A stretch of DNA of 39,711 nt. It comes from Betaproteobacteria bacterium (GTDB lineage: Bacteria; Pseudomonadota; Gammaproteobacteria; Burkholderiales; SG8-41). Each line of letters begins with the position of its first letter. The stretch's first letter is position 1. Both the position numbers and the translations under genes were made by a program. Below are positions 8,394 to 16,407 of this stretch, piece after piece. The stretch lies in the NCBI GenBank assembly GCA_947476215.1, contig CANJQI010000030.1, positions 1-39,711 of the forward strand, given 5' to 3'. The notes below the pieces were generated by a model. The model saw nothing but the letters and a program-made list of their open reading frames with translations, was not told where the DNA came from and searched no databases.

Positions 8394-8420
8394 GGCGCAT
8401 TGCCCTTCGGTTAATGCGCC
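8394..8420. repeat. REP-like palindrome at the hsdR/Bug breakpoint
   Basis: A perfect 8-bp stem GGCGCATT / AATGCGCC (8394-8401, 8413-8420) with an 11-nt loop. It lies exactly between the hsdR remnant and the Bug remnant and probably marks a rearrangement junction. The sequence style is that of small dispersed palindromes found in many proteobacterial intergenic regions. Confidence 0.5.
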
Positions 8421-8426
8421 CTACTA

Positions 8427-8553
8427 GCTGCCGGGATTCGAATTCGGTTCCACTTACGCGATATTCGCGCCCGCCCGCACGCCGCAGGCAACCGTGCGCG
8501 TGGACATGTTCAAGTGGGCGAAAGTGATCAAGGACGCGGACATCGCCGAGTAA
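8427..8553 (+). pseudogene. Remnant of a Bug receptor with internal in-frame deletion
   Basis: About 41 codons related to the 3' end of the broken Bug gene at 3386-4336: LPGFEFGSTYAIFAPARTPQ, then ATVR joined directly to VDMFKWAKVIKDADIAE and a stop. Relative to that paralogue, 117 nt (39 codons) are missing between two copies of ACCGTGCGC (4157 and 4274 in the paralogue), leaving one copy here at 8491-8499. Homology continues for about 25 nt after the stop (ACTGAACGGCAAG in both), so this was a duplicated segment rather than a single gene end. No start codon or N-terminal part remains. Confidence 0.8.
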
Positions 8554-8657
8554 AACCACGGAACGATACTGAACGGCAAGGACGTTTTACCCAACAATGC
8601 CACGAGCAAAATTCAGAATGGCCATACCGTGATGATTTTTCAACCCAACGGGGCAAA

Positions 8658-8694
8658 GGGGTCTTGCACTTATGATGCTATTAAGCTGGACCCC
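8658..8694. repeat. GGGGTC...GACCCC palindromic element
   Basis: Arms GGGGTC (8658-8663) and GACCCC (8689-8694) flank a loop containing TTGCACTTATG. It resembles the palindrome at 5124-5165. The surrounding 8590-8790 shows no credible gene. It could be a relic of a transposase-associated repeat, which I cannot confirm. Confidence 0.4.
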
Positions 8695-8795
8695 GTTCCC
8701 CAGTTTGTACAGTACCTGCGCCTTGGGACGACGCAAGCCCCCGCGCAGCACATGGGCGTGCTGCCTTAGCATAGACTGCGCCGTGAAGTCTGCGG

Positions 8796-9758
8796 CTATT
8801 CGGAACGAATGCCGGCATCCTTGATCACCTTGCCCAATCTGGTGATTTCCGACTTTATCTTGGCTCCAAACTCCTGCGGCGAGCTGCCGACGGTTTCTAG
8901 TCCGGCTTTCAGAAACTTCTCTCTTACATCTGTCCTGTCGAGGCACCGCACTATCTCCTGGTTCAATCGGTTGATGAGCACCGCGGGAGTCTTCGCCGGT
9001 GCAAATACGCCCGCCAAACCTTCCGACTCATAGCCCGCCAGGCCGGAGGCCGCCAACGTGGGCAACTCGGGAAACAACACCGATGGTTGAGCGCTGGTAA
9101 TCGCCAGGGCTCTTAATCTGCCCGACCTGATATGCTGAGTCACCCCGGCCGCACTGGGAAACGACACCTGCACTTCACCCGCGATCAAAGCGTTGACTGC
9201 AGGCCCGCCGCCTTTGTAAGGAATACGCACCAAATTGACGCCCGCCATGGCTTTGAATAATTCCGCCGCGAGATGATTTGAAACGCCGGTTGGACCCGAA
9301 GCATAGTTAAGCTCTCCCGGACTGGCTCTCGCCAATGCGATCAGCTCCTTGACGGATTTTGCCGCCACCGCCGGATGCACCACAAGTACGCTGGGTGAAC
9401 GCGTCATCAATGAAATCGGCGAAAACTCCCGCACGGGATCGTAGGAAAGATTTTGCATGAGCGGAAGGAGCCAGAACGCGGTAGCAGCGACGAGCAAGGT
9501 GTGACCATCTGGCGCAGCTTTCGCCACAATCTGTGCTGGAATAACCCCGCTCGGTCGATTGTCTACTATCACCTGCTGGCCCAAACCGCCTGTAAGGCAT
9601 AGCGCGATTAGCCGCGCCGCGAAATCAGTGCCGCCACCGACCTCAGAGGTAACGATGCGGATGGGTTTATCCGGATAGCCCTGCGCGGACACGCTAGCGG
9701 TGCCGCACACCATCATCGCAAAGCAAAATATTCCCGTATAGAAACGCAACGCAAGCAT
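8796..9758 (-). CDS. Bug/TctC-family tricarboxylate receptor
   Basis: An intact 320-residue receptor with a signal peptide (MLALRFYTGIFCFAMM...VSA|QGYPDKP), cut near residue 25. Family motifs in order: EVGGGTDFAARLIA, LGQQVIVDNRPSG, PDGHTLLVAA, SVLVVHPAVAAKSVKELIALARASPGELNY, the pocket strand LVRIPYKGGGPA and the end RLGKVIKDAGIRSE. An AAGGAGAGG ribosome site directly precedes the ATG, one of the best in the window. It follows the FAD oxidoreductase on the same strand, with a ghost C-terminus of another Bug gene in the gap. Substrate unknown. Confidence 0.93.
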   Translation of the reverse strand: MLALRFYTGIFCFAMMVCGTASVSAQGYPDKPIRIVTSEVGGGTDFAARLIALCLTGGLGQQVIVDNRPSGVIPAQIVAKAAPDGHTLLVAATAFWLLPLMQNLSYDPVREFSPISLMTRSPSVLVVHPAVAAKSVKELIALARASPGELNYASGPTGVSNHLAAELFKAMAGVNLVRIPYKGGGPAVNALIAGEVQVSFPSAAGVTQHIRSGRLRALAITSAQPSVLFPELPTLAASGLAGYESEGLAGVFAPAKTPAVLINRLNQEIVRCLDRTDVREKFLKAGLETVGSSPQEFGAKIKSEITRLGKVIKDAGIRSE

Positions 9759-9777
9759 GACCTCTCCTTGATAACAG

Positions 9778-9813
9778 CTATTCGGCGCGTATGCCCGCGT
9801 CTTTTATGACAGT
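9778..9813 (-). pseudogene. Ghost C-terminus of a deleted Bug receptor
   Basis: Twelve codons reading TVIKDAGIRAE and a TAG stop match the terminal motif of neighbouring Bug receptors (for example KVIKDAGIRSE). There is no upstream homology. The fragment lies just before the ribosome site of the next Bug gene, as expected if a whole receptor gene was removed except for its tail. Confidence 0.6.
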
Positions 9814-9860
9814 ATTGGGACAGGTCTAGAGTCGTAGCAAATCATCCAACGCACACCACG

Positions 9861-11315
9861 TCAGGATGATCGTGGCGACAGTTGCGCCGCGTATTTCCCC
9901 GCCAGCCGGCCTGAAGTGAACGCCCAACCCAGATGGTGTCCGTGCCCGCGCAACAGCAGGCCACCCTGCCCCACCGAACCACCCGCGAACAGCCGCGGGA
10001 TCGCGCGTCCGTTAGCGTCCAGCACTTCCAGCCGTTCGCTGATGATGAGGCCGCCATCGGCATAGTTGATGTAGTTTTTGACCGGCCCCAGCGCGTAGTA
10101 GGGCGCCTCCCGCAGCGGCGCGGCATGCGTCGCGGCAGCCTCTTTCATTTTTACCGCATCAATACCAAGAAGGCCCGCGAGCCCCTCCAGCGTATCGGAT
10201 TTTGAGAACAGATCGCGACGGTTCTGCTCGTAGTCCTGGAGGTAGGCATAGGCCACGCCCGGTGCCGTGGATACAAAGTGCGGCCATTTGGAAAATTTGT
10301 CCGCAATCGTCCGGTCGAACACGATGTAGCCGATGCCCTCAGGCTGTTTGGTCAGTTCGGCAACGACGGCCTTCTTGTCCACGGGTATGCGCACACCATT
10401 TTTTGCGATCAGCATGGCGCCCGAATTAAACAGCTCATGCGCGGGCACGGTCACCGTGGTGATAAAGCCCATGATGAACTTGCGCACCAGCGCCGGTGGC
10501 GCGTAACGAATTGCAAATTTGACCACTCCCATCAGCCCGCGCCACGGCGGAATGCGGCTGATCCATGATGGATTCGCCGGCGCAACAAAGCGCAGACCTG
10601 CGCTGTGCGAATCAGCGTTCTTGATATTCGCGCCCAGTTCCATCGCCATCTGCTGACCGTCGCCGGTATTGTTCGGATTGATCGGCTCGGTATTGGCGGC
10701 AACGTCCGAAATGTACTTGCGCTTCATGTCTGGATTCGCGGTGTAATCGCCACTCGCGAGCACGACCCCGCGGGCGGCGTAGGCCTTGACCGCAGTAGTT
10801 CCAGATTGATCGAACTCGACCCCGGTTACTTCACCATTGCTTACGATCAAATGACGAGCCCGCGCATTGGTGACGATTTGAACGCCAAGTTTTCTGGCGT
10901 GTTTTTCGAGATGATAAATATAGGAACGCGACGTCGGCAGTACCACGTGCATGCGTGGCTTGCGATGCGGCGGGTCTTCTAGCGGGCCCAGAAACTGCAC
11001 GCCCAGTGAAGAAAGCCAGTTCACGGTCTCGGGCACGTTTTCGGTCAGTACGCGGCGCAACGTATCGTTGTCCGCGCGGCCATCTTTGCTGAACAATGCG
11101 ATGTCCTCGTAATGATGCTGAGGCTCGTCGACCACGCCGGCGCGTTCCTGATACGCCGTGCGCGTCGCGGTCAGCGACCCCACGGACATCGCCGTGGTGC
11201 CGCCCGGGCGCGGATTCTTTTCCAGCAACAATACCTGCGCACCATGTGCCGCAGCCTCAATGGCGGCGGACAAACCGGTTCCCCCGCCGCCTACAACAAT
11301 AACATCCGCCTTCAT
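9861..11315 (-). CDS. FAD-dependent oxidoreductase (fumarate reductase / ketosteroid dehydrogenase flavoprotein family)
   Basis: A 484-residue flavoprotein of the FAD_binding_2 family. The N-terminal dinucleotide motif VIVVGGGGTGLSAAIEAAA is followed by EKNPRPGGTTAMSVG, which contacts FAD. The C-terminal GGLIISERLEVLDANGRAIP and RLFAGGSVGQGG segments plus LAGKYAAQ close the FAD site as in succinate dehydrogenase-like flavoproteins and 3-ketosteroid delta-1 dehydrogenases. There is no signal peptide, so it is probably cytoplasmic. The frame opens at 11327, but the ATG at 11315 is preferred: GGGAG lies 7 nt upstream of it and inside the longer version. It sits between two same-strand Bug genes, suggesting a role in oxidising or reducing an imported acid (inference). 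Confidence 0.87.
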   Translation of the reverse strand: MKADVIVVGGGGTGLSAAIEAAAHGAQVLLLEKNPRPGGTTAMSVGSLTATRTAYQERAGVVDEPQHHYEDIALFSKDGRADNDTLRRVLTENVPETVNWLSSLGVQFLGPLEDPPHRKPRMHVVLPTSRSYIYHLEKHARKLGVQIVTNARARHLIVSNGEVTGVEFDQSGTTAVKAYAARGVVLASGDYTANPDMKRKYISDVAANTEPINPNNTGDGQQMAMELGANIKNADSHSAGLRFVAPANPSWISRIPPWRGLMGVVKFAIRYAPPALVRKFIMGFITTVTVPAHELFNSGAMLIAKNGVRIPVDKKAVVAELTKQPEGIGYIVFDRTIADKFSKWPHFVSTAPGVAYAYLQDYEQNRRDLFSKSDTLEGLAGLLGIDAVKMKEAAATHAAPLREAPYYALGPVKNYINYADGGLIISERLEVLDANGRAIPRLFAGGSVGQGGLLLRGHGHHLGWAFTSGRLAGKYAAQLSPRSS

Positions 11316-11508
11316 ACAATCTCCCATGATCTATGCGTAAAACGCTTTTCCTCGCCGTTCCATCGAACGCAAACAACACGATGGAAATGCCGACAATGCC
11401 TGCAAATCCGTGGTGGTCGAATTGTGACGTAACACTGGAGTGTCTAACGCGTCCGCAAACGAACGCTGCCCGCTCACGGCTTACTACTAACCGATTACCC
11501 TCGCGAGT

Positions 11509-12426
11509 CTAATCGGCGCGTATCCCGGCGTCCCTGATAACCTTGCCCATCCTTGCCACATCCGCCTTCATGGTTGCCGCAAGCTGCTCGGGCGTACTTC
11601 CGACGCCCTCGATACCCGCGGTATACAACTTCTCTTTCAACTCGGCGCCATTGACCACGCGCGCAACCTCGCGCTGCAAACGGTTCACGATGGGCGCAGG
11701 CGTGCCGGCAGGCGCGAACATCACGTGCATGGTTCCTGCCTCGTAACCGGGTAATGTCGCCGCCACCGTCGGCACACCCGGAAACATGGGCGATGGCTCT
11801 GCACTGGTAATCGCCAGCCCCCTCAGGCGGCCGGACTTGACGTGCGGAGCTACCGATGCCGCGACGGTGATGATCACCTGCGCTTCACCGGCAATCACCG
11901 CATTGAGCGCCGGCCCGGCGCCTTTGTACGACACGCGCAAGATGTCCACGCTCGCCATGGCTTTAAAGAGTTCTACGGCTAGGTGCGGCGTGGAGCCCGA
12001 TATCGCCGATCCATAGTTAAGTTGCCCGGGCTTTGCTTTTGCAACCGCGATCAATTCCTTCACGGAAGTAGCAGCGAGCGACGGATGGACCGCCAGGAAG
12101 CTCGGCGAATTGGCAACCAGCGTCAACGGCGCGAAATCTCTGGCCATATCGTACGGCACACTCGATTGCAGCAGCGGCAGCATCCATACCGTACCGCCGT
12201 GAAACAGCAACGTGTAACCAGTGGCCGACGCTTTCGCCACCAGGTCCGCGGGTATTGCCGCGCTGCCGCCTCGATTGTCGACGATCACCTGCTGTCCCAA
12301 TCCGCCGGTCATGCCTTGCGCAACGAGGCGCACCACGAAATCGGCGCCACCGCCCGCTTCGGGCGCGACTATGCGTATGGCTTTAGCGGGAAAATTCTGA
12401 CTTTGTGCTGCGCCTGACATTATCAT
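11509..12426 (-). CDS. Bug/TctC-family receptor whose signal-peptide start codon appears lost
   Basis: The body is an intact receptor: EAGGGADFVVRLVAQG, LGQQVIVDNRGG, HPSLAATSVKELIAVAKAKPGQLNY, ILRVSYKGAGPAL and GKVIRDAGIRAD at the end. The first ATG (12426) would give a protein beginning in the middle of the signal peptide. Upstream the frame stays open and encodes a proper signal sequence, VFNIRRIPAWLTATVSFPLM, but there is no ATG, GTG or TTG; a GTA codon at 12483-12481 lies 6 nt after AGAGGA, where a start is expected. A GTG-to-GTA change would explain this. Export is therefore doubtful, and the gene may be non-functional, or translation may begin at a non-canonical codon. Confidence 0.82.
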   Translation of the reverse strand: MIMSGAAQSQNFPAKAIRIVAPEAGGGADFVVRLVAQGMTGGLGQQVIVDNRGGSAAIPADLVAKASATGYTLLFHGGTVWMLPLLQSSVPYDMARDFAPLTLVANSPSFLAVHPSLAATSVKELIAVAKAKPGQLNYGSAISGSTPHLAVELFKAMASVDILRVSYKGAGPALNAVIAGEAQVIITVAASVAPHVKSGRLRGLAITSAEPSPMFPGVPTVAATLPGYEAGTMHVMFAPAGTPAPIVNRLQREVARVVNGAELKEKLYTAGIEGVGSTPEQLAATMKADVARMGKVIRDAGIRAD

Positions 12427-12483
12427 CAGGGGAAAAGATACTGTTGCAGTCAGCCACGCGGGTATTCGCCGGATATTGAATAC

Positions 12484-12821
12484 TTTTTTTCCTCTTCAGG
12501 GTCGAAACTGAATCTACACCGAAAATAAACGCGTCGCAACGCGCACCGGCGGCACACAAGTCAATTGTTGGGAATGACTTACAGCTACGGTCAACGTGCT
12601 GTCAAACGCGATCGTGGACAGGTGTGCGATTCAAACTGATGTGTGAAATGGCTCAAGCGGACCACTTTGAGTCGCTCGCCTGGAACGGGTAGCCCGGAGA
12701 AAGCACAGCGTACTCCGGGGGTCGTCGTCCCAGACCGGGCACGATCCCTGGATTCCACTTCGTTACATCCGGGCTACGAGCTTCGGTCACATCAGAGTGA
12801 ACGCACCCCGTGGACAGCGGC
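12484..12821. other. Intergenic region containing a REP-like inverted repeat
   Basis: No gene is visible in this 338-nt gap. Its only clear structure is an imperfect inverted repeat with outer arms GTAGCCCGGA (12689-12698) and TCCGGGCTAC (12768-12777), with further partial pairing inside. This is the style of common dispersed palindromic repeats. Confidence 0.45.
12689..12777. repeat. Imperfect 89-bp inverted repeat (REP-like)
   Basis: Ten-nucleotide perfect terminal arms GTAGCCCGGA / TCCGGGCTAC, with partly complementary interior (TACTCCGGGG against CCCTGGATTCC). It lies 44 nt downstream of the truncated Bug gene and might end its transcription. Confidence 0.5.
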
Positions 12822-13379
12822 CTACTGCGGCTGTATCCCCGCCTTCCTGGCGATGTCAGCGAAAAGAGCGCCTTCGTCGAGCAGACGTTTGGCCGCGGCA
12901 TCCGGCGCCTGATCGGCCACATCAAAGCCCAGTTGCTTGAACCGGGCCACAATTTCGGGCTGCTTCAGCACCTGCGAAGTCAGTGCATGGAGCTTGGCGA
13001 GCACGGTCTTTGGCACACCCACTGGCGCATTCAGGGAAAAGCCTGTGCTTTGCACTTGCGGGAGACCGAGTTCAACGAAAGTCGAAACGCCGGGATATTG
13101 CGGCGCCCGTTCCGCACCAGTCACTGCGAGGATCTTCACTTTATTCCCGAGAGCGGTAACAGTGGGCAGCGAAAGCATGCCGAAATGCACTTGCGACGAC
13201 ATGACGGCAGTCGACAGTCCGCTCGAGTCTCTGTAGAAAACGGATGCAACGTCTATTCCGCGCGCGCGAATAATGGCTTCGGACAGCACCTGGATCAGGA
13301 ACACCGACGAACCATATGCAGGATTCGATCTGCTCGCGATCGCATCGTGCCCGAAATCACTCCGATCGAATGCCGGCAT
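12822..13379 (-). pseudogene. N-terminally truncated Bug-family receptor
   Basis: The open frame of 185 codons encodes only the C-terminal half of a receptor: VLSEAIIRARGIDVASVFYR, a FGMLSLPTVTALG strand, KVKILAVTGAERAPQYPGV, SFVELGLPQVQSTGFSLNAP and IARKAGIQPQ at the end. Signal peptide and first lobe (about 150 residues) are missing. The first residues (MPAFDRSDFG) are an out-of-frame reading of another Bug gene's tail, so the apparent ATG is not genuine. The sequence is divergent from the other receptors here (VFYRDSS in place of IPYKG), so it came from a different subgroup. Non-functional as it stands. Confidence 0.75.
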
Positions 13380-13407
13380 CCCGGATGACCTTGCCCATCC
13401 TCGTCAT
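13357..13407 (-). pseudogene. Ghost C-terminus of a deleted Bug receptor
   Basis: Seventeen codons read MTRMGKVIRDAGIRSE and a TGA, which matches the terminal segment of intact receptors in this window. It lies 14 nt downstream of the stop of the 13422-14390 gene and overlaps, in another frame, the start of the truncated Bug frame. It is the second such tail and marks a deletion junction between two receptor genes. Confidence 0.65.
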
Positions 13408-13421
13408 TACAGTTTATCCAA

Positions 13422-14390
13422 CTATTCCGCCCGTATTCCGGCATCCCTGATTATCTTGCCCCACATGGCCATGTCGGACTTGACCGCAGCCACCAACTGC
13501 TCCGGAGAACTGGCAACAGTCTCGACGCCGGCGCTGAGAAACTTTTCGCTGACGTCGGCGCGCCTGAGGACGCCGACGATTTCCTGATTCAGTCGCCGGA
13601 TGAGCGCTGAAGAAGTCCTGGCAGGCGCGTAGATGCCCAATACCAGAACCGAGTCATAGCCCGGCAAACCCGATGCCGCTATCGTGGGCATGCCCGGAAA
13701 GAGCGCTGAAGGCTGCGCACTGGTTACCGCCAGCGCTCGGAGCCGGCCCGACTTGATATGCGGCGGAACACCGGAGGCAATGGCAAACATCGTCTGCACT
13801 TCGTTTGCAAGAAGTGCGGTGAGTGCCGGCGCGCTGCCCTTGTAGGGAATGCGCACCAGGTTGACGCCAGCCATGGACTTGAATAATTCCGCCGCAAGAT
13901 GCGCGGAAGACCCGCTGACCCCGGAACTGTAGTTGAGTTCTCCAGGCCTGGATTTTGCCAATGCAATCCAATCCTTAACGGAGTTTGCCGCAATCGATGG
14001 ATGAATTACCAGTATGTTGGGCGAACTGACCGCGAGCGTGACGGGCGAGAAATCCCTGACCGCGTCATACGGGACGTTATCGCGCATGAACGGCAATAGC
14101 CACAACGCGCTGCTGTACAGGAGCAGCGTGTAACCATCAGGCAGTGCCTGAGCCACGAGCTGTGCGGGAATGATGCCACTGCCACCGCGGTTTTCAACGA
14201 TCACCTGCTGCCCCAGACTGACCGTGAGATTTTGCGCGATCAGCCGCGCCACGAAATCGGGGCCGCCGCCCGTTTCAGCCGTGACGACGCGAACCGGCTT
14301 GTTTGGAAAGTGTTGCGCGCTTGTGATGTCTGAGCAATTTAACGTCAGGCTCAACACAATCAGGCATGAAAAGCGACTGCACCTCGACAT
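13422..14390 (-). CDS. Bug/TctC-family tricarboxylate receptor
   Basis: An intact receptor of 322 residues from the ATG at 14390, which has AGGAAA about 9 nt upstream; the frame continues to 14426 without support. The signal sequence MSRCSRFSCLIVLSLTLNC is followed by cleavage near TSAQ. Motifs: ETGGGPDFVARLIAQ, LGQQVIVENRGG, PDGYTLLL, NILVIHPSIAANSVKDWIALAKSRPGELNY, LVRIPYKGSAPAL and GKIIRDAGIRAE. It follows another receptor gene on the same strand with an 81-nt gap. Confidence 0.92.
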   Translation of the reverse strand: MSRCSRFSCLIVLSLTLNCSDITSAQHFPNKPVRVVTAETGGGPDFVARLIAQNLTVSLGQQVIVENRGGSGIIPAQLVAQALPDGYTLLLYSSALWLLPFMRDNVPYDAVRDFSPVTLAVSSPNILVIHPSIAANSVKDWIALAKSRPGELNYSSGVSGSSAHLAAELFKSMAGVNLVRIPYKGSAPALTALLANEVQTMFAIASGVPPHIKSGRLRALAVTSAQPSALFPGMPTIAASGLPGYDSVLVLGIYAPARTSSALIRRLNQEIVGVLRRADVSEKFLSAGVETVASSPEQLVAAVKSDMAMWGKIIRDAGIRAE

Positions 14391-14471
14391 TTGAATATTT
14401 CCTATTCCGCCCTGGTACTGGCGCATAAAATTTTCAATTGCATATCAGTCCGTATCGCCAGTTGCTTTCGA

Positions 14472-15473
14472 TTACCCCGCAGGGTCAATGTGTATGCCGG
14501 AATCCTTGAGAATTCTGCTCCATTTGCGTGTTTCTGTCTGAATAAACGCACGAAATTCCTCGGAACTGGTGCTCATCACGTCTATACCCTGTTGCACCAT
14601 GCGATCACGAAAATCCGCCGAAGACAATATCCGGCGCGCCTCTTCATTGAGTCGGGCAAGTATGGGTTTTGGCAAACCTGCGGGAGCGCTGAGCCCGAAC
14701 CACTGGATCACCTCAAATCCGGGCAGACCGGACTCGGCAGCGGTGGGAATGTCGGGCGCCGCCGCGGATCGTTTCAAACTCATGATCGCGAGTGAGCGCA
14801 AGCGGCCGCTCTTGACATGCGGCAGAGACGTGGAGAGCCCGCCTATCAGCAACGGCACATGACCTCCAAGCGCATCGTTGATGGCAATACCCGCGCCCTT
14901 GTAGGGAACATGCACAAGGTTGATGCCCGCCTCCCGTTTGAGCAATTCGCCGGCAAGGTGCGAAGATGTTCCGTTGCCGTTTGAGGCGTAACCCAATTGT
15001 CCGGGTTTCGCTTTTGCGAACTTGATCAACTCCGCGAGCGTGCTCACGCCGGCCGATGGATGGGCCACCAGGATATTCGGAAGCAGCACGGTCAGCGTGA
15101 TTGCCGTGAAATCCTTTATGGGATCATAGGGAATGTTCGGTTGCAGTATCGGCCCGATGACCTGCGTGCTGGACGTACACAGCAGCAGGGTATAACCATC
15201 AGGCGCCGCTTTGGCGGTAACTTGAACGCCCACCGTACCGCCGGCCCCGGAACGATTGTCGATGACCACGGACTGGTGCAGACTTTCGCCGAGTCGTTGC
15301 CCCAGTGCACGCGCCACCATATCGCCGGCGCCACTGGCCGGAAACGGCACGATGAAGCGGATCGCTTTGGTTGGGTAGTCCAATGCGGGTGTACTGGTGG
15401 GCCACAGCAGGTTCGCTACCAGCAGTATCAGCGTGCTCAGCGCCGGCACACGTTTCGCGGATGTCAGAGTCAT
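14472..15473 (-). CDS. Bug/TctC-family tricarboxylate receptor
   Basis: An intact receptor of 333 residues. The chosen start (ATG at 15473) gives MTLTSAKRVPALSTLILLVA, a standard signal sequence cut near TPAL; GAGAAAG lies 8 nt upstream. A GTG at 15494 would add 7 residues. The motifs differ slightly from its neighbours and resemble the receptor at the left window edge: VPFPASGAGDMVARALGQRL, LHQSVVIDNRSGAGGTVG, NILVAHPSAGVSTLAELIKFAKAKPGQLGY, LVHVPYKGAG, and a C-terminus RKWSRILKDSGIHID. It therefore belongs to a second subgroup with an FPxSGAGD loop. It lies downstream of the hydrolase gene on the same strand (36-nt gap) and may be co-transcribed with it. Confidence 0.92.
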   Translation of the reverse strand: MTLTSAKRVPALSTLILLVANLLWPTSTPALDYPTKAIRFIVPFPASGAGDMVARALGQRLGESLHQSVVIDNRSGAGGTVGVQVTAKAAPDGYTLLLCTSSTQVIGPILQPNIPYDPIKDFTAITLTVLLPNILVAHPSAGVSTLAELIKFAKAKPGQLGYASNGNGTSSHLAGELLKREAGINLVHVPYKGAGIAINDALGGHVPLLIGGLSTSLPHVKSGRLRSLAIMSLKRSAAAPDIPTAAESGLPGFEVIQWFGLSAPAGLPKPILARLNEEARRILSSADFRDRMVQQGIDVMSTSSEEFRAFIQTETRKWSRILKDSGIHIDPAG

Positions 15474-15509
15474 ATCACAAACTTTCTCAGGCACAATTCC
15501 TTCATGGTC

Positions 15510-16337
15510 TCAAGAACTGCCTGATTTCTTCCTTGCGCCATGGCCGGAAATAAACGCCAGCGTCTCCTGCACACAACGCTCCGGATCGCTCGCTGCAGAA
15601 TGGTAGGAATTCCCCGGCAAAACTCGCAACCTGGAATCAGGAATCATCTGCTGCCATGCACGGGTCACTTCCAGCGACGAGTTTCCATTTTCCTCGGTGG
15701 TAATCACCAGCGTCGGGCAGCGGATCTTGACCAGATCGGCGCGTATATCCGAGCATGCGATTGTGGGCATGAACCCGATCTGGCTGGATACCGCGGCACG
15801 CCCCATGAACCGGTTCCACCATTCGACGCCTTCGGCCGGAAACTGGTCACCGAGGCGTGCCGCCATGGTACGTCGCGCCCAATGCTCAACCCCGTGATGC
15901 TCGAATTCTTCTATCAAAGCCGTGGTGGAAGCATCCGGTACGCGAAATGCCGGTGTCGTTCCTATGACCGTGAGCGTCGACACGCGCTGCGGACGCCTTG
16001 CCGCAAATGCACGCGCGATGGTGCCGCCGATTTTGGCGCCAACCAGATGAAATCGTTCAATACCGAGTGTATCCATCAGGCGGACGTAGTCATCAATAAT
16101 GGCATCCAGCGTCCACGCATAATCTCGCGGCATGGGGGTTGATGCCCCGTAGCCGCGCATGTCGGGACGCACCACATGATAGTGACGCGCAAGACAAGGA
16201 ACCCAGCCATACCACGCAGCACCGCTTTCAGCGTTGCCGTGCAGCAGCAATACAGTCTCAGGGGTGCTCCAGGGATCGGTAAAGTCATCGACCACGTAGT
16301 GCATATCGAGATCAGGCGGTATTCTTAACGTCGGCAT
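15510..16337 (-). CDS. Alpha/beta-hydrolase fold protein with Lys in place of the nucleophile Ser
   Basis: A 275-residue alpha/beta-hydrolase. The oxyanion loop LLLHGNAESGAAW is at about 30-42, and the strand 4 region RPDMRGYGAST at 57-67 is typical. The nucleophile elbow reads HLVGAKIGGTIA: the G-x-S-x-G motif is G100-A-K102-I-G104, so Lys replaces the catalytic Ser. The His region is conserved as PGNSYHSAASDPE (His246). Lacking a nucleophile, it cannot act as a classical esterase; it may be a lyase-type or binding member of the fold, or use another mechanism. The ATG has GGAG 6 nt upstream. It is followed by a Bug gene 36 nt downstream, suggesting joint expression. Confidence 0.85.
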   Translation of the reverse strand: MPTLRIPPDLDMHYVVDDFTDPWSTPETVLLLHGNAESGAAWYGWVPCLARHYHVVRPDMRGYGASTPMPRDYAWTLDAIIDDYVRLMDTLGIERFHLVGAKIGGTIARAFAARRPQRVSTLTVIGTTPAFRVPDASTTALIEEFEHHGVEHWARRTMAARLGDQFPAEGVEWWNRFMGRAAVSSQIGFMPTIACSDIRADLVKIRCPTLVITTEENGNSSLEVTRAWQQMIPDSRLRVLPGNSYHSAASDPERCVQETLAFISGHGARKKSGSS

Positions 16338-16407
16338 TTATATCTCCACTGCCATGGGGGAACTCTCAGCGAATTATTGAACTTGCGTATCCAGGCGCCG
16401 CGCGCCG

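Noticed and set aside
8587-8946. 119-residue minus-strand frame
   Set aside because: Mostly out-of-frame reading of the Bug gene tail plus intergenic sequence; no support as a gene.
12689-12777. Possible CRISPR-like or attachment site
   Set aside because: Only one imperfect inverted repeat, no spacing pattern, integrase or cas gene nearby.
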